A program made the translations under genes and the position numbers. Positions 6,559-14,041 of a stretch of DNA of 16,062 bases are shown here, one piece after another (within the stretch, counting starts at the first letter, position 1; every line of letters starts with the position of its first letter). Under the pieces are notes generated by a model that did not search any database, had not been told where the DNA came from, and worked only from the letters and a program-made list of their open reading frames with translations. The DNA comes from Kiritimatiellia bacterium (lineage in GTDB: Bacteria > Verrucomicrobiota > Kiritimatiellia > RFP12 > DVOR01), in assembly GCA_017646485.1 (NCBI GenBank), contig JAGCML010000113.1, positions 1 to 16,062 on the forward strand, read 5' to 3'.

Positions 6559-8645
6559 AGTTTAAGCCTTCCCAACGGCTGAATATTGATTTCTTGTGAA
6601 AGTTCTTGGAAGGAGAGCACGGGCAATTCGTAGTAGTCTCTCTCAATCATCTTACGGAAGTAACGGCGAATATCCACAGATACGATAATCACAGGTTTCT
6701 GCGGAATGCGTGACAAATCGCCAATGGTCTTACGCACCACAGCGAGGATCGAACGGACTGTCGCAGGATCCATTGCCAAATAGCTACCGCTCGAGGTTTG
6801 ACGCACTGCCTTACGAATCTTTTCTTCAAGTGCGGGATCCAATAAGTAGGCGGCAATGATATTCTGTCCACCCGAGAACTTGTAGGAGATGTAACGGCAC
6901 AGCGCACTACGCACATATTCCACGAGCAGCACCGTATCTTTTTCCTTCTGTCCCCACTCAATCAAGGTTTGCGTGATACGCTTCAAGTCACGGATACAAA
7001 TGCCTTCTTGCACCAAACGCTGTAACACGTCAGTAATCTTCTGAAGCGGCAAGACGCGCTGAACTTCGCGCACCAACTCGGGTGCTTCACGTTCCATATG
7101 GTCAAACAAAAGGCGGGTCTCTTGAAGCGAGAGAAATTCATGGGCATAACGGCGTAACACGCTTGAGAGATGATAGGTCAATACACCATTCAAGTCCAAG
7201 GCGCGAATGCCCCCCTCTTCAAGTGCGTGCATGTGTTCTGCCTTGACCCAATTCGTCTCATAACCCGAAAGGAAGGCCTTGCCACTTTCATAGGAGATAC
7301 CCGTCGCAGCCAAGTTCTCTGCCATTTCAAGCGCGAAGACATAGCCCTTCTTCAACACACCTTCAGAAACGGGCACTTCATTCACCAAGAGACGGTATTT
7401 GCCATCCCGCATCGCCGGATTCAATGAGAGATTAATGCCTGGGAATGGCACACCCAAGTCATGATACAGCGCACGACGAATGGACATAATCTGTTCGTTC
7501 AACTCTTCATAAGTGAGTGCCGAACGAATCTCTGCATCAATATCCACCGTAAGGGGCGTGACCATCGCAAAGTCATCACCTTCCTTCTTCTTCGGACGAG
7601 GCTTCGTCCCTTCAGAAGGCGCAGCAGCGGCCAAGGGGTCTGCAGCCTTTGCGGCACGTTCTGCGGCCTTACGTGCAGCATACATTAATAAATAACCCAA
7701 ACCGCCGACCACAATCGCCAAAGAGAAGATTTGAATCTTCGGGAAGCCTGGAATCAGACCTAAGCCGACCAACATCACACCGCCCAACAAAATCGCCTTC
7801 GGTTGAGCAAAGAATTGTTCGGTAATATCCTGACCGAGGGGCTTATTGGCTTCATCGCCGACGCGAGTCACAATCACACCTGCGGTAATTGAAACCAAGA
7901 GTGCCGGGATCTGCGAGACCAAACCATCACCAATCGTCAAAATTGAATAGGTCTCCACAGCCTTACCGATGGCCCATCCCTTCATGAAGGCACCAATGCA
8001 AATACCGCCAATGATATTGATGGAGGTCATAATCAACCCCGCAATCGCATCACCCTTCACGAACTTCATGGCACCGTCCATTGCACCATAGAGTTGCGAC
8101 TCCTTGGAGAGTTCGTTACGACGTGCGCGAGCGGTTTCTTGGTCAATTGCCCCTGCACGCATATCGGCGTCAATCGACATCTGCTTACCAGGCATTGCAT
8201 CGAGCGTAAAGCGTGCGCCCACTTCAGAGACACGTTCGGCACCCTTTGCAATCACCACAAATTGCACAATGGTGATGATTAAGAAGATTACTGCACCCAC
8301 CACGAAGTTACCACCGACCACAAAGTTGCCGAAGGTATAAATAATCTCACCTGCGTCTGCGTGCAACAGAATCAAGCGCGTCGTCGACACGTTCAAAGCC
8401 AAACGGAAGAGCGTGGTGAACAACAACATCGAAGGAAAGGTGGAGAATGCTAATGCACGCGGCAAATAGAGCGAGAGCATCAACATAACCGTGGAAATCA
8501 TCAAATTCACCGAGATTAACAAGTCCATCACGGCGGTTGGCAAGGGCACAATCAACAGGCCGATGATAAACACCACCAGTGAGGCCAATACCAAATCGCC
8601 GAAACGACTGAATGCGGTTGTAATCTTTACGAGTTTACCAAGCAT
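6555..8645 (-). CDS. sctV: type III secretion export gate protein SctV (LcrD/FHIPEP family)
   Basis: Nonameric export gate at the base of the machine (696 residues, usual 680-710). The membrane half (about residues 17-325) has the expected eight hydrophobic helices. The conserved cytoplasmic loop lies between helices 4 and 5, with PGKQMSIDADMRAG (about 152-165) and FVKGDAIAGLIMTSIN (195-210), the hallmarks of the FHIPEP family. A Lys/Pro-rich linker (about 335-357) leads to the cytoplasmic domain that binds SctX-SctY, SctW and chaperone-substrate complexes. Its end (GRLKL) is complete. The ATG is 15 bases after the sctX stop; the only purine-rich stretch (AAGGGA) is about 11 bases away. The neighbours sctW-sycN-sctX before it reproduce the Yersinia yopN-lcrD order. 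Confidence 0.97.
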   Translation of the reverse strand: MLGKLVKITTAFSRFGDLVLASLVVFIIGLLIVPLPTAVMDLLISVNLMISTVMLMLSLYLPRALAFSTFPSMLLFTTLFRLALNVSTTRLILLHADAGEIIYTFGNFVVGGNFVVGAVIFLIITIVQFVVIAKGAERVSEVGARFTLDAMPGKQMSIDADMRAGAIDQETARARRNELSKESQLYGAMDGAMKFVKGDAIAGLIMTSINIIGGICIGAFMKGWAIGKAVETYSILTIGDGLVSQIPALLVSITAGVIVTRVGDEANKPLGQDITEQFFAQPKAILLGGVMLVGLGLIPGFPKIQIFSLAIVVGGLGYLLMYAARKAAERAAKAADPLAAAAPSEGTKPRPKKKEGDDFAMVTPLTVDIDAEIRSALTYEELNEQIMSIRRALYHDLGVPFPGINLSLNPAMRDGKYRLLVNEVPVSEGVLKKGYVFALEMAENLAATGISYESGKAFLSGYETNWVKAEHMHALEEGGIRALDLNGVLTYHLSSVLRRYAHEFLSLQETRLLFDHMEREAPELVREVQRVLPLQKITDVLQRLVQEGICIRDLKRITQTLIEWGQKEKDTVLLVEYVRSALCRYISYKFSGGQNIIAAYLLDPALEEKIRKAVRQTSSGSYLAMDPATVRSILAVVRKTIGDLSRIPQKPVIIVSVDIRRYFRKMIERDYYELPVLSFQELSQEINIQPLGRLKL

Positions 8646-8660
8646 AGTCTATTCAATCCC

Positions 8661-9041
8661 TTACGTTTCCAACAGGGCCGCGCGATAATGTTCAAAGACT
8701 TCTGTGTCCGCCAAGAGGCTCTCAAGTTCGCGAACTGCGCGCGCAGCCGCTTCGCCCTTCTGTGAGCGGAGGGTTTCCAAAGCAGAGCGAGCCGTCAGAC
8801 TAAAGCCTGCAGGCGTGCGCAAATAGGCACTATTCCCTGCGACTAACGCACTCATGATTTCACCGACCACGCTCTCCCCTTCAGGGAAGATGTTCGCGAG
8901 GGCTTCACTCACGGTTGTTGAGCCCGGGAGCAACTGCTTTTGGCGTTCGCCACCAGGTGCACCTTCTTCCCCGGAGGCATATTCTGCCACCGAGATGCCA
9001 GTATCAAAGCGAATGGTCTCAGTTGTACGACGCGTCTTCAT
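8661..9041 (-). CDS. sctX: candidate exported type III protein SctX (YscX-like)
   Basis: A 126-residue protein between a SycN-like chaperone gene and sctV, the place of yscX in Yersinia (order yopN-tyeA-sycN-yscX-yscY-lcrD). Length matches YscX (about 122). From memory of YscX, the shared pattern is a central LLPG (LPP in YscX), then an L/I-F/Y-P motif (ANIFPEGE here), then an aromatic/Gly segment (SAYLRTPAGFSL) and a C-terminal helix pair (about 90-124). The first 45 residues are charged and Gly/Ser-rich with no signal peptide, as expected of a type III substrate. YscX binds YscY and SctV and is needed for early secretion. AAGGAGG lies 8 bases before the ATG, which overlaps the previous stop (ATGA). 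Divergent, so the call depends largely on context. Confidence 0.5.
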   Translation of the reverse strand: MKTRRTTETIRFDTGISVAEYASGEEGAPGGERQKQLLPGSTTVSEALANIFPEGESVVGEIMSALVAGNSAYLRTPAGFSLTARSALETLRSQKGEAAARAVRELESLLADTEVFEHYRAALLET

Positions 9042-9430
9042 ACACCGAGCCTCCTTCTATAGTGTTCCGTCGCGCGCCACAATTCCGAAAGCGCGCCTTC
9101 AAGATTGCCCAACGTCACCTCAGCCAATTCCAATCGCACCGCAAAGAGCGCGCGTTCAGGATGTTCCAACACCCCCACGCGAATCGGATAGGTTCCCTGA
9201 CGTAAGGGGTCTGCAGTCGCAAGGAGAGTCTTTAAGGCCTCAGGCGTTGTGGGCGGTTCGGCAGAGAGGGTGAGCGTCAAGAAATCAAACGCATACTCAA
9301 GGCGTAGCACCGTGCCGTTTTCAATGTGCAATGCCGCCGCGCCATTCGCATTAAGGGCAAACTGCTTAAGACCAAACCCTTCGGCAAATTGACGCACGAC
9401 CTCATTGAGCCAACTCGGCACCATACTCAT
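9038..9430 (-). CDS. class I type III chaperone, SycN-like (gatekeeper chaperone)
   Basis: A 130-residue acidic alpha/beta protein with the CesT/SycE chaperone layout: N-terminal helix (about 4-20), strands around 30-57 (ALHIENGTVLRLEY, DFLTLTL), a middle helix (60-72), strands 77-106 with paired charged positions, and a C-terminal helix (107-127). Such proteins dimerise and wrap the N-terminal region of a secreted partner. It directly follows sctW, with a 4-base ATGA overlap, like sycN after yopN-tyeA, so the gatekeeper SctW is its likely client. A strong GAGGAGG lies 7 bases before the ATG. Possible partner in a heterodimer: the other class I chaperone at 13169-13567. No gene symbol is given because small chaperones are hard to assign by sequence. 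Confidence 0.7.
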   Translation of the reverse strand: MSMVPSWLNEVVRQFAEGFGLKQFALNANGAAALHIENGTVLRLEYAFDFLTLTLSAEPPTTPEALKTLLATADPLRQGTYPIRVGVLEHPERALFAVRLELAEVTLGNLEGALSELWRATEHYRRRLGV

Positions 9431-10608
9431 GCTTGATCCTCCTCAGCCTCTTCCTCTTCGGCCTCATCCTCTAAGGCGATCAAGCCATCCAAGTGTTCTT
9501 GCGTGGCATCCAAGAGTCGCAAACGATCCTCTTCGGAGGTGAAGAGACGTGAAGAGAGTTGACGAAAGACGACCATCAATTCACGACAAAAATCCATTTG
9601 TGCCAAGAGTTTTAAGATGCCTCCGTCAGCAACAAACTGTGAAATATCTCGCGACGAAACAAAGGGGCGTTCGGTAAAGTCCAATACTTTTCCGGTCATC
9701 GCTTCACCATTGTAACGGCAGACTTCACCAAACTGTGTCGCCATACGCGAAACCAACTGGCTCAAGCGATCAAAGACCGTTCGCAACACCTGTACACACT
9801 GCAAATCAAGCATAATTCGACGCAGTTCTTCGGGCATCTGAGAGGGGGATGGGCTCTGTAAATCTGCACTGCAACCTGCGATAAGAAATTCAATCGCGGC
9901 CGACAGTCCCGCCATCCCACGCGCTGCCACGAGTGAACGGAAGCAGTCTTGTGGCGTCGTAAAACCAATCACCTCACCACGGTAGAGATTACGCAAGGAT
10001 TGCATCTCCTCGGGAGTCGTTGCACGCGCATTGATTTCACGCGCAAGGTTAATCCCCGCTGCAACCTCTGCGCCCTTTTCTTTCATCAATTGGGCACGTG
10101 CCGCATCCACCAATTCTCGTAGGTCGCCCTCCCCTTCTTCAAGCGCAGCAGAGAGGATATCTAACATGGCAAATTGGTGCGATGGATCGTCCGATCCCCG
10201 AGTGAGCGCATCTAAAAAGCGCCCCACATCCGGCAAGTCTTGTCCCCCTTGGAGGTGTTGACGCAAGTTACGCAAGAGGCGATCCAAGAACTCCTTCCCA
10301 GGCATATCTGGAAGGGTCTTCTCCCAAGCTTCAACGGCTTCAACATAAGCCGCCGAACGGGATTTCGTCTCGCCCAACTTCCGTTCGGACAACTTTTTAG
10401 CAGACTTCTCTTCAAACTGCATGGAGAGTTCTTCCATCGCATCCTGAAGGTCGGCGGCGGGATTTTGTTCCACCACCACCGACATCCCCATCAGACGCCC
10501 TGTTTCAACAGGTGTCGATGCTGCCGCTTGCTGCTCAAACGCACGAACTTGTTCGAAGCGGTCGGGCGCAATCGTGTGACGAAGGACATGTGCCGCATCA
10601 ATGGCCAT
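9427..10608 (-). CDS. sctW: type III gatekeeper SctW (YopN/CopN/HrpJ family) with fused TyeA part
   Basis: Switch protein (393 residues) that binds SctV and holds back late substrates until host contact, then is itself secreted. The N-terminal 50 residues are polar and likely carry the secretion and chaperone-binding region. The HrpJ-type signature follows at about 55-78 (DAMEELSMQFEEKSAKKLSE), then X-bundle-like helical repeats over about 85-245. The last part (about 258-372) corresponds to TyeA, separate in Yersinia but fused here as in CopN and many others. The tail is a run of Glu/Asp (about 379-392), an unusual acidic end. GGAGGG is 5 bases before the ATG. The gene overlaps the preceding frame by 11 bases and the following chaperone by 4. 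Confidence 0.88.
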   Translation of the reverse strand: MAIDAAHVLRHTIAPDRFEQVRAFEQQAAASTPVETGRLMGMSVVVEQNPAADLQDAMEELSMQFEEKSAKKLSERKLGETKSRSAAYVEAVEAWEKTLPDMPGKEFLDRLLRNLRQHLQGGQDLPDVGRFLDALTRGSDDPSHQFAMLDILSAALEEGEGDLRELVDAARAQLMKEKGAEVAAGINLAREINARATTPEEMQSLRNLYRGEVIGFTTPQDCFRSLVAARGMAGLSAAIEFLIAGCSADLQSPSPSQMPEELRRIMLDLQCVQVLRTVFDRLSQLVSRMATQFGEVCRYNGEAMTGKVLDFTERPFVSSRDISQFVADGGILKLLAQMDFCRELMVVFRQLSSRLFTSEEDRLRLLDATQEHLDGLIALEDEAEEEEAEEDQA

Positions 10609-11182
10609 GTGAACCCTCCGTCCAAACCACGTCGGGTCCGTAAAAATTCAACCACAATGCCTTCGCTTGGCGCTTGGGAATCAAGATATCGCGCATGGTC
10701 AACTTGGGACAATGACCTGTTGGCCGCTTGGTCGTCCAAGCAACCGCCGAAGCCAAGCGAACACTTAGCACTTCACCCTCTGCAAGGACAAAGCGATGCA
10801 CACGTGAAGCTGTTGCTACCACTGCCCAACCCGGATTCTTAAATTCCGTCACGGCTAAGGCATACTTAAAACTCATTGGAATCACACGGAGCAACTGCGA
10901 TCCTGCACGTGCCGCTTCAGGTGCCACTAAGATACGTTCGGAATTAACAAAAAGCGCATCTGCGCAGTCTAAACGTGTCAAAAATGGACGCGTTGCATCT
11001 GAACAGGAGGCTGTTCCAACAACCTCCAATTGTTGCAAGCGCGCACGGTCGGGCACAATCCATCCCTTTATACGACGTTCAATGACGCGTCCTTGATAGG
11101 CCACCGGCTGAGCCGTGCCCATAAGCCACGTCCCAGCCTGCACCTGAGCAAAGCCGCCTTCAATTGTCGCCTCATTCGCCAT
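10598..11182 (-). CDS. unfamiliar protein in the secretion operon, faintly AIM24-like
   Basis: A 194-residue, beta-rich soluble protein with no signal peptide or membrane helix. I do not recognise it as any standard injectisome part. The second half has a rhythm like the AIM24 (TRAP-like fold) family: a Gly followed by a hydrophobic strand (GWAVVATAS), then LAEGEVLSV, an AVAW strand, and near the end WLNFYGPDVVWTEGS, comparable with the GpGxVw(x)qs ending of that family. The start at 11182 is chosen because GGAG lies 7 bases upstream and it overlaps the sctC end by only 11 bases. A longer frame to 11242 would run 71 bases back into sctC with a Lys/Arg/Pro-rich start. It overlaps sctW by 11 bases, so it is certainly co-expressed. 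It lies between secretin and gatekeeper. Confidence 0.45.
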   Translation of the reverse strand: MANEATIEGGFAQVQAGTWLMGTAQPVAYQGRVIERRIKGWIVPDRARLQQLEVVGTASCSDATRPFLTRLDCADALFVNSERILVAPEAARAGSQLLRVIPMSFKYALAVTEFKNPGWAVVATASRVHRFVLAEGEVLSVRLASAVAWTTKRPTGHCPKLTMRDILIPKRQAKALWLNFYGPDVVWTEGSHGH

Positions 11183-13151
11183 CGGTAGACTCCGCGGGAG
11201 CTTCAGCAGCTTCGGCCTTTTCGGCTTCACCCTTTTCGGCATTCGCCTTAGCCGCCGCTTCAGCTTCTAAACGTGCGGCCTTTTCGGCTTCATAACGTTC
11301 GGCCTCTCCTTCAAACCACGTCTCCCAACGTTGGTGATCGGCATCCATGGCATCACGACGCTTCTGACGTTCCAAATCGCGTTCTGCTTCATTGCGCTCG
11401 TGCTGTTCTTTAGCACGTTCACGATGTGCTTCGGTACGAAATTCCAACTGGGCTTCGCGTTCTTTACGTTCGATGCCTTCCTTGTCAAAGGCCTCTTCCA
11501 ATCCACGTTCGCGTTCGATATCACGCTGACGTTCAGCCTGAATCGTCACCGCATCACCCGTGGAGACATCGACCACGTAAGGGGTCAAAATAAACATGCG
11601 CTGAATCGTTTCATCGCGATAGCTCACGCCACCGAAGAGCCAACCGATCCACGGAATGTCACGCAGGTACGGGATGCCCCAGCCGCCCGATTCCTTAATG
11701 TCACGCAAATACCCTGCGAGCATAATGGAGTTCCCTTCCAACACCTCGGCTTGCGTCTCAACCGATGAGGTGCGCGTCATGGGCATCGCATCCACCGTAA
11801 TGGAAACGAAACCGCCATCCTCTAATTCCATTGAGAGCCAAATGCGATCAGGCGTCGTGGGCGATTCAGAGGCCACAATGCGTGGCTTTACCTGCAATTT
11901 GGTGCCAGCGGAGACCTCTTCTAAGGTTGCCACTTCCGTACCAATCACGCGAGCGTGGTAACTCTGCTTGTCGGTCATCTCGGCGGCCATGTTATTCAAC
12001 GTCAAAATGGAGGTACGGGAAATGGAGCGTGCCTTCCCCTTCTCGCGCAATGCAGTGAGCGAGGCCGACACCGTCACGTCATCACCCAAATAGGTCAATG
12101 CCCCAGCAAGACCCTTGCCTCCCAAGGTGGCAGGATTCAGGAGATTTGCCGCATTCTGTCCAATCGCACCATGGTACTTTTCTTGCGTACCTTCCAACTT
12201 CAGCGACAACTGCCAGTCCAACGCATCTTGTTGGGTCAATTCAACAACTGTCACCCCAATTTCAACCAATTTCTGGGGGCGATCCAATTCTGAAATCAAG
12301 CGTTCGTACATTGGCAAACGCATCACGGAGTCACGTACAATCACCGCATTCAGGCGATTGTCGGGACGAATAATCGGACGGAAAGCCGCGTCAATATTGG
12401 CACTTAAGCGATCGGTGCTATTCGTCGTTTCGTGTTCACGAATCGGAGCAGCGCCTTCGCTACCATTCATGATTTCTTCAAGCAACTGGGCCACGCCACG
12501 AATCGTTGCCGAGGATTCCGAACCATCCACGTTGAAGCTAACATTATCCGCCCACGTATGCTTCAATGGGAAGATGCGCGTTTCAACCGAAGTGAACGTG
12601 CGTTGCTCGCGCAGTTTATCTGCACGTGCAATCATCTCCGAAATCAACATCACATAGCGCGGCGGCCCAGAGACCAAAATGAGTTCGCCATTAGAGGCGG
12701 TTTTCAAGGGGAAGCGCGCATCTTCAACGCCCAAATCCACCATCATCTGCAAGACCTCATCGGCCTTCATATAGCGCAAATCAATCAGGGTAGATCCCAT
12801 TTCACCCACGGTGTACACGTAAAGTGCCGTGCCATCGTAGTACCACGTCAAATTATTTACCGCCGCGATGCGATCCAAAAATTCCCCAGACGGCACATCC
12901 TTAAAGTCACCCGAGAGCACGCCCGTCACACGATCGGAGAGCAGAATCGGAATCCCTTGCGCCACACTAAAACTTTCCAATGCCGACCGAATCGACATCT
13001 GACGCGCCACTAAGGTGTACGTCTCGCTCTTCCATGGCAACTTCTTGCCAACAGGTTCAGCCGTTGCAAAGGCCGAAACGCAAAGGCAACACGTCATCAC
13101 CATTGCTACCCAACGCAACAGACGCACATTGATCGTTCGCAACACTGTCAT
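11172..13151 (-). CDS. sctC: type III secretion outer-membrane secretin SctC
   Basis: Outer-membrane channel (659 residues) through which the needle passes. A signal peptide covers about residues 1-31 (arginines, hydrophobic stretch, AFATAEP). N0/N1 ring domains cover about 40-180 (RSALESFSVAQGIPILLSD is typical) and an N3-like domain about 192-292. The secretin core covers about 293-530, including VEIGVTVVEL and the diagnostic GIPYLRDIPWIGWLF at 492-506, and ends with FILTPYVVDV. From about 530 to 659 comes a tail very rich in Glu, Arg, Lys and Ala with no proline until residue 652, longer and more charged than the usual S-domain. GAGAGGA stands 4 bases before the ATG. It follows the YscB-like chaperone gene by 17 bases, like yscB-yscC in Yersinia. 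Confidence 0.95.
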   Translation of the reverse strand: MTVLRTINVRLLRWVAMVMTCCLCVSAFATAEPVGKKLPWKSETYTLVARQMSIRSALESFSVAQGIPILLSDRVTGVLSGDFKDVPSGEFLDRIAAVNNLTWYYDGTALYVYTVGEMGSTLIDLRYMKADEVLQMMVDLGVEDARFPLKTASNGELILVSGPPRYVMLISEMIARADKLREQRTFTSVETRIFPLKHTWADNVSFNVDGSESSATIRGVAQLLEEIMNGSEGAAPIREHETTNSTDRLSANIDAAFRPIIRPDNRLNAVIVRDSVMRLPMYERLISELDRPQKLVEIGVTVVELTQQDALDWQLSLKLEGTQEKYHGAIGQNAANLLNPATLGGKGLAGALTYLGDDVTVSASLTALREKGKARSISRTSILTLNNMAAEMTDKQSYHARVIGTEVATLEEVSAGTKLQVKPRIVASESPTTPDRIWLSMELEDGGFVSITVDAMPMTRTSSVETQAEVLEGNSIMLAGYLRDIKESGGWGIPYLRDIPWIGWLFGGVSYRDETIQRMFILTPYVVDVSTGDAVTIQAERQRDIERERGLEEAFDKEGIERKEREAQLEFRTEAHRERAKEQHERNEAERDLERQKRRDAMDADHQRWETWFEGEAERYEAEKAARLEAEAAAKANAEKGEAEKAEAAEAPAESTDGE

Positions 13152-13168
13152 AAAATCCTCTCACAAGG

Positions 13169-13567
13169 TCAGGGACGAATCACCATCTCGGGGAATGAAG
13201 AAAAATCCATCGGTTCTGCAACCACACGCGCAAGCCACCAGTCGCACGCATCGGCAAACGTTTCAAAGAAAAGACGTAATTCATGGGATGATGCAGAGGC
13301 CTGCACCGTTTGCGCCAAAACCGCAGCATGGCGTTGCGTATCCCAATACAAAATCGCCTCTTCACGCAAGAGACGGCCCATGCTACACGAAGCCAACGCA
13401 GGCAAATCATCCTCATCCTGCGTCAATTCTCGCATCAATACGAGCCGCTTCTCAAGGTCCAGACAGCGCACATCGCCACCATCTACCTTAAAGACAAACT
13501 CCACCGCATCCGCAGGAACATCCTGCGAATAACCAATGGCTGCCGCTAATCGTGTTAAGGCGCTCAT
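13169..13567 (-). CDS. class I type III chaperone, YscB-like, first gene of the operon
   Basis: A 132-residue acidic protein with a CesT-type layout: N-terminal helix (2-12), beta-strands over about 22-47 (EFVFKVDGGDVRCLDL, KRLVLMREL), a middle helix and loop (55-72, LPALASCSMGRLLREE), strands at 72-92, and a long C-terminal helix (94-118) with Trp residues at 113-114. Class I chaperones bind secreted partners as dimers in the cytoplasm. Its place immediately upstream of sctC equals that of yscB, whose product pairs with SycN to chaperone YopN, so SctW may be the client. The ATG at 13567 has no clear ribosome binding site, only a purine-rich AGAGAG about 22 bases away. The in-frame stretch upstream is closed by a stop, so the start is fixed. 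Confidence 0.65.
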   Translation of the reverse strand: MSALTRLAAAIGYSQDVPADAVEFVFKVDGGDVRCLDLEKRLVLMRELTQDEDDLPALASCSMGRLLREEAILYWDTQRHAAVLAQTVQASASSHELRLFFETFADACDWWLARVVAEPMDFSSFPEMVIRP

Positions 13568-13604
13568 GAATTTAACTAAAAATCCATCTCTCTAAATGTT
13601 CTTA

Positions 13605-13634
13605 ACTATACCATATATTGTAAAAAGCCGTCAA
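13605..13634 (-). promoter_or_regulatory. main sigma-70-type promoter of the secretion operon
   Basis: On the minus strand: -35 TTGACG (13634-13629), an 18-base spacer, -10 TATAGT (13610-13605) preceded by TGG, an extended -10. The start point should lie near 13598, leaving a leader of about 30 bases before the chaperone ATG at 13567. It is the only good promoter upstream of sctC, so it probably drives the genes from 13567 down to at least sctE. Confidence 0.75.
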
Positions 13635-13672
13635 ATTAATACGCACAACTCAATCACATAAAAAGAAGGACG

Positions 13673-13706
13673 AACCATTTGCGGTAAGCATGTTTAACCA
13701 TTTGCG
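13673..13706. repeat. tandem direct repeat AACCATTTGCG upstream of the operon promoter
   Basis: The 11-base sequence AACCATTTGCG occurs at 13673-13683 and again, identically, at 13696-13706, a spacing of 23 bases start to start (about two helical turns). The nearer copy begins about 39 bases beyond the -35 box, so the pair covers about -75 to -110 relative to the predicted start point. That is a usual place for an activator binding as a tandem dimer. Confidence 0.5.
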
Positions 13707-13965
13707 ATTGAAGGGGACCTATTAGGGTTTCGCCATCCGTGAGAGATGTTGGCACTAAACGGAAAATGTTAAATAAAAAGTGCTTAATGAAAAATGAAAC
13801 GGGATATCAGTGTTAAACTCAAGACTGGCGGGTAAAAGTGGCTTTGACACAACAAGTCACCCCCCTTTCTACGCTCGTTTTAGCGTTGGAGGCACGTGAA
13901 TGGCCACGCAAAAGCACCTTCACGCGCGCGCGTATTGTTAAATGGATAGCATTATCCAATGATAG

Positions 13966-13996
13966 AGCGTGATGTGTCATAGTAATGTGCACCGAA
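13966..13996 (+). repeat. left terminal inverted repeat of the insertion sequence
   Basis: AGCGTGATGTGTCAT, six unmatched spacer bases, then GTGCACCGAA. Both arms are identical to the reverse complement of the right end (15207-15236), where the spacer is one base shorter: 15 of 15 and 10 of 10 bases match. Two conserved arms with a variable spacer suggest two transposase contact sites. Confidence 0.9.
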
Positions 13997-14041
13997 GAAA
14001 AATCCAGTTATGTCACAGTTGTGTCACACTATTGCTCCTAT

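Larger units (their letters stand above)
13568..13965. other. intergenic region between the secretion operon and the insertion sequence
   Basis: About 400 bases with no convincing gene on either strand. It holds the operon promoter (13605-13634) and the tandem 11-base repeat (13673-13706). Also visible are a small perfect inverted repeat TGGATA-GCAT-TATCCA at 13943-13958, just outside the insertion sequence, an alternating CG stretch at about 13921-13932, and a weak stem at 13838-13860. No tRNA-like or CRISPR-like structure is seen. Confidence 0.6.

Noticed and set aside
10598..11242. Longer start (11242) for the AIM24-like gene
   Set aside because: It would overlap sctC by 71 bases and add a Lys/Arg/Pro-rich stretch; the ATG at 11182 has a good ribosome binding site.
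12432..13013. Plus-strand open frame of 193 codons opposite sctC
   Set aside because: Antisense shadow of an unmistakable secretin gene; no family resemblance.
13576..13587. Tiny upstream frame ATG-GAT-TTT-TAG in the leader of the first chaperone gene
   Set aside because: Three sense codons in an AT-rich leader are likely chance; there is no properly spaced ribosome binding site.
13838..13860. Stem of seven pairs with one wobble (GTGGCTT/AAGTCAC, loop of nine), with TTTT after it on the minus strand
   Set aside because: Too weak for a convincing terminator, and no gene lies on the minus strand upstream of it.
13921..13932. Alternating CG run as a possible Z-DNA or special structure
   Set aside because: Only about 12 bases and no supporting context.
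13767..13942. TGTTAAA occurring three times (13767, 13811, 13936)
   Set aside because: Irregular spacing in AT-rich DNA; easily explained by chance.
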